In this document: piece by piece, positions 5,994 through 7,033 of the stretch
How the letters are laid out: the number at the start of each line of letters is the position of its first letter
Numbering within the stretch: position 1 is the stretch's first letter
NCBI GenBank assembly: GCA_003695505.1
Contig: RFIY01000047.1
Span: 1-7,033 of the forward strand
Length of the DNA: 7,033 nt
Source: J088 sp003695505 [NCBI: Candidatus Dadabacteria bacterium]
Lineage (GTDB): Bacteria > J088
Direction: 5' to 3'
The notes under the pieces: model-generated
Databases searched by the model: none
Told to the model about the DNA's origin: nothing
The model's input: only the letters and a program-made list of their open reading frames with translations
Program-made: the position numbers and the translations under genes

Positions 5994-6027
5994 CGGGCGT
6001 TTGTTCGCGGCCACCAACGTACCCGCG

Positions 6028-6672
6028 TCAGTCGGATAACGCTCTGACAGCAGCCTGTGCGCGCTGATCGATTTCGCCCAGCGCCGACACGGTAACCTCG
6101 AGGTCTCGCAGCCGACCGTCGTCGAGGGCATAGATCCAGCCATGGATCGCCAGTTCCTGCCCTCGACCCCAGGCGTCCTGAACAATCGTCGTCCGGGCGA
6201 CATTGCGCACCTGTTCGATCACATTCAGCTCGCAGAGACGGTTCTGGGCATGCCGGGGTTCAAGCGGTCGCAACACATCCATGTGCCGCTCGGCAACGTC
6301 TTCGATGTGCCGCAGCCAGTTGTCGATCAGGCCGAATCTTGCCCCCTCCCAGGCCGCGCATACGCCGCCACAGCCGTAGTGCCCGCAGACGATCACATGA
6401 CCGACCTGCAGCACTTCGACGGCATACTGCAGCGCCGACAGGCAGTTCAGATCGGTATGGACGACCAGATTGGCGACATTCCTGTGTACAAAGACTTCGC
6501 CCGGCGCGAGGCCGACAATCTGGTTGGCCGGCACGCGACTGTCGGCGCAGCCGATCCAGAAAAAACCGGGCTGCTGTTGCGCCGCGAGCGTCGGGAAGAA
6601 ATCTGCGTCGTCACGCGCGACGGATTCGGCCCAGCGTCGATTGTTTTCGAGCAATTGCGCTGGGGTTGGCAT
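6028..6672 (-). CDS. can: Beta-class (type II) carbonic anhydrase
   Basis: The zinc enzyme interconverts CO2 and bicarbonate in the cytoplasm, supplying bicarbonate for carboxylases. Counting from the outer ATG at 6684 (218 residues), zinc ligands are C46 and D48 in CADSR, H102 and C105 in CGHYGCGG; D48-R50 is the dyad that gates the active site. The allosteric bicarbonate-pocket residues of type II enzymes, W43, R68 and Y185, are also kept, matching W39, R64 and Y181 of E. coli and Haemophilus enzymes. Similarity to E. coli Can runs the full length (HRNVANLVVHTDLNCLS, CELNVIEQV, IHGWIYALDDG). The second ATG at 6672 is preferred because it aligns with the E. coli N-terminus and has a weak GGATGG upstream; the ATG at 6684 has no SD. 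It lies directly downstream of tRNA-Lys on the same strand and may share its transcript. Confidence 0.95.
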   Translation of the reverse strand: MPTPAQLLENNRRWAESVARDDADFFPTLAAQQQPGFFWIGCADSRVPANQIVGLAPGEVFVHRNVANLVVHTDLNCLSALQYAVEVLQVGHVIVCGHYGCGGVCAAWEGARFGLIDNWLRHIEDVAERHMDVLRPLEPRHAQNRLCELNVIEQVRNVARTTIVQDAWGRGQELAIHGWIYALDDGRLRDLEVTVSALGEIDQRAQAAVRALSD

Positions 6673-6700
6673 GGATAGAGCCATCCGGTTTGAGAGAGAG

Positions 6701-6773
6701 TAGGCGGTCAGGGATTCGAACCCTGGACCCGCGGATTAAGAGTCCGCTGCTCTGCCAGCTGAGCTAACCGCCT
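6701..6773 (-). tRNA. tRNA-Lys (anticodon CTT)
   Basis: This 73-nt cloverleaf is read on the minus strand. Acceptor AGGCGGT pairs with ACCGCCT over all 7 bp. The D stem is GCTC/GAGC with loop AGCTGGCA. The anticodon stem GCGGA/TCCGC holds loop CTCTTAA, giving anticodon CTT for AAG codons. The variable region is GGGTC, and the T stem CAGGG/CCCTG has loop TTCGAAT. The discriminator base is A. CCA is not encoded (CTC follows), so it must be added by a nucleotidyltransferase. The first pair is A1-U72 rather than the more usual G1-C72. The gene sits 77 bp after dcd and 28 bp (or 16 bp to the outer ATG) before can, on the same strand. Confidence 0.97.
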
Positions 6774-6797
6774 GTACTGTTGGGAATCCGTCTATGT

Positions 6798-6826
6798 ATT
6801 GTGAACCAGCCTGCCCACGCGCGCAA
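6798..6826 (-). promoter_or_regulatory. Candidate promoter for tRNA-Lys (and possibly can)
   Basis: On the minus strand TTGCGC (6826-6821), 17 nt, then CACAAT (6803-6798) matches sigma70 at 3/6 and 4/6 positions with ideal spacing. It would start RNA near 6791, about 18 nt before the mature tRNA 5' end, leaving a short leader for RNase P. The stretch between dcd and this promoter has no clear terminator hairpin. Confidence 0.42.
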
Positions 6827-6850
6827 CCGGACGCGATCAGCCGGCGTCGG

Positions 6851-7033
6851 TCAGGTCTGGATCCGTGGCAGCGTCAGACCAGGCTGATTCTGGTACTTGC
6901 CGCTCTTGTCCGCGTAGCTCGTCTCGCACGGCTCATCGGACTGGAAGAACAGCATCTGCGCAATGCCTTCGTTCGCATAGATCTTGGCCGGCAACGGCGT
7001 GGTGTTGGAGATTTCGAGCGTCACGTACCCTTC
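6851..7033 (-). CDS. dcd: dCTP deaminase (C-terminal 60 codons, start outside the window)
   Basis: The gene enters from position 7033 already in frame and ends with TGA at 6853-6851. The 60 residues read [10 protein letters not shown] ... [14 protein letters not shown] ... [19 protein letters not shown]. This is the typical C-terminal third of bacterial dCTP deaminase: the trimer-core strand carrying [13 protein letters not shown], then the nucleotide-binding tail with GKYQNQ and TLPR. The enzyme deaminates dCTP to dUTP in the cytoplasm, feeding dTMP synthesis. The sequence resembles the roughly 188-residue form of pseudomonads more than the E. coli one. The N-terminal part with the catalytic residues is outside the window, so activity cannot be judged. 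tRNA-Lys follows 77 bp downstream on the same strand. Confidence 0.93.
   Translation of the reverse strand, partial: EGYVTLEISNTTPLPAKIYANEGIAQMLFFQSDEPCETSYADKSGKYQNQPGLTLPRIQT

Noticed and set aside
5976-6005. Hairpin CGCCC/GGGCG followed by TTTGTT on the plus strand
   Set aside because: It resembles a weak terminator, but no plus-strand gene ends upstream of it. On the minus strand, where can and the cyclase gene lie, it lacks a T-run.
6701-6773. tRNA as an integration (att) site
   Set aside because: No integrase, repeat of the tRNA 3' end or foreign-looking genes flank it; dcd and can are housekeeping genes.

Overview
The window is GC-rich, densely coded chromosomal DNA. It fits a free-living Gammaproteobacterium. 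The carbonic anhydrase closely resembles E. coli Can, the dCTP deaminase tail resembles the pseudomonad-type Dcd, and the tRNA-Lys(CTT) has no encoded CCA. Genus cannot be settled from the sequence; a Nevskiales/Salinisphaerales-like organism is a guess. I see no phage, insertion sequence, CRISPR array or other mobile element.

Layout. Positions 1-128 (minus) hold the first 42 codons of an NAD(P)/FAD-binding oxidoreductase of the phytoene-desaturase/retinol-saturase type. It is divergent from a PadR-family regulator (220-741, plus, TTG start). The 91-bp gap between them carries two near-identical 18-bp palindromes placed over plausible divergent promoters. Next comes a very tight minus-strand cluster read from right to left: a type I methionine aminopeptidase with an N-terminal SEC-C zinc motif (map, 3129-4052), an AtuA/DUF1446-family protein (1395-3125) and pyridoxamine 5'-phosphate oxidase (pdxH, 772-1392). 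The gaps are 3 and 2 nt. A secreted orphan family-3 solute-binding protein (4164-4955, plus) diverges from map and converges on a cytoplasmic PAS-GGDEF diguanylate cyclase (4976-5911, minus). Further right, all on minus, are beta-carbonic anhydrase (can), tRNA-Lys(CTT) and the last 60 codons of dcd.

How the genes relate. Most are housekeeping or signalling genes with no shared pathway. The two local units with internal logic are the PadR/oxidoreductase pair, which looks like an autoregulated divergent switch, and the map-AtuA-pdxH cluster, which is probably translationally coupled although the functions are unrelated. A third point is that can starts so close to the tRNA-Lys 3' end that its mRNA leader may be made by tRNA processing.

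I found no convincing evidence of a wholly new biological system. The best leads are the twin operator and the tRNA-can junction. There is no gene-free stretch longer than about 120 bp.
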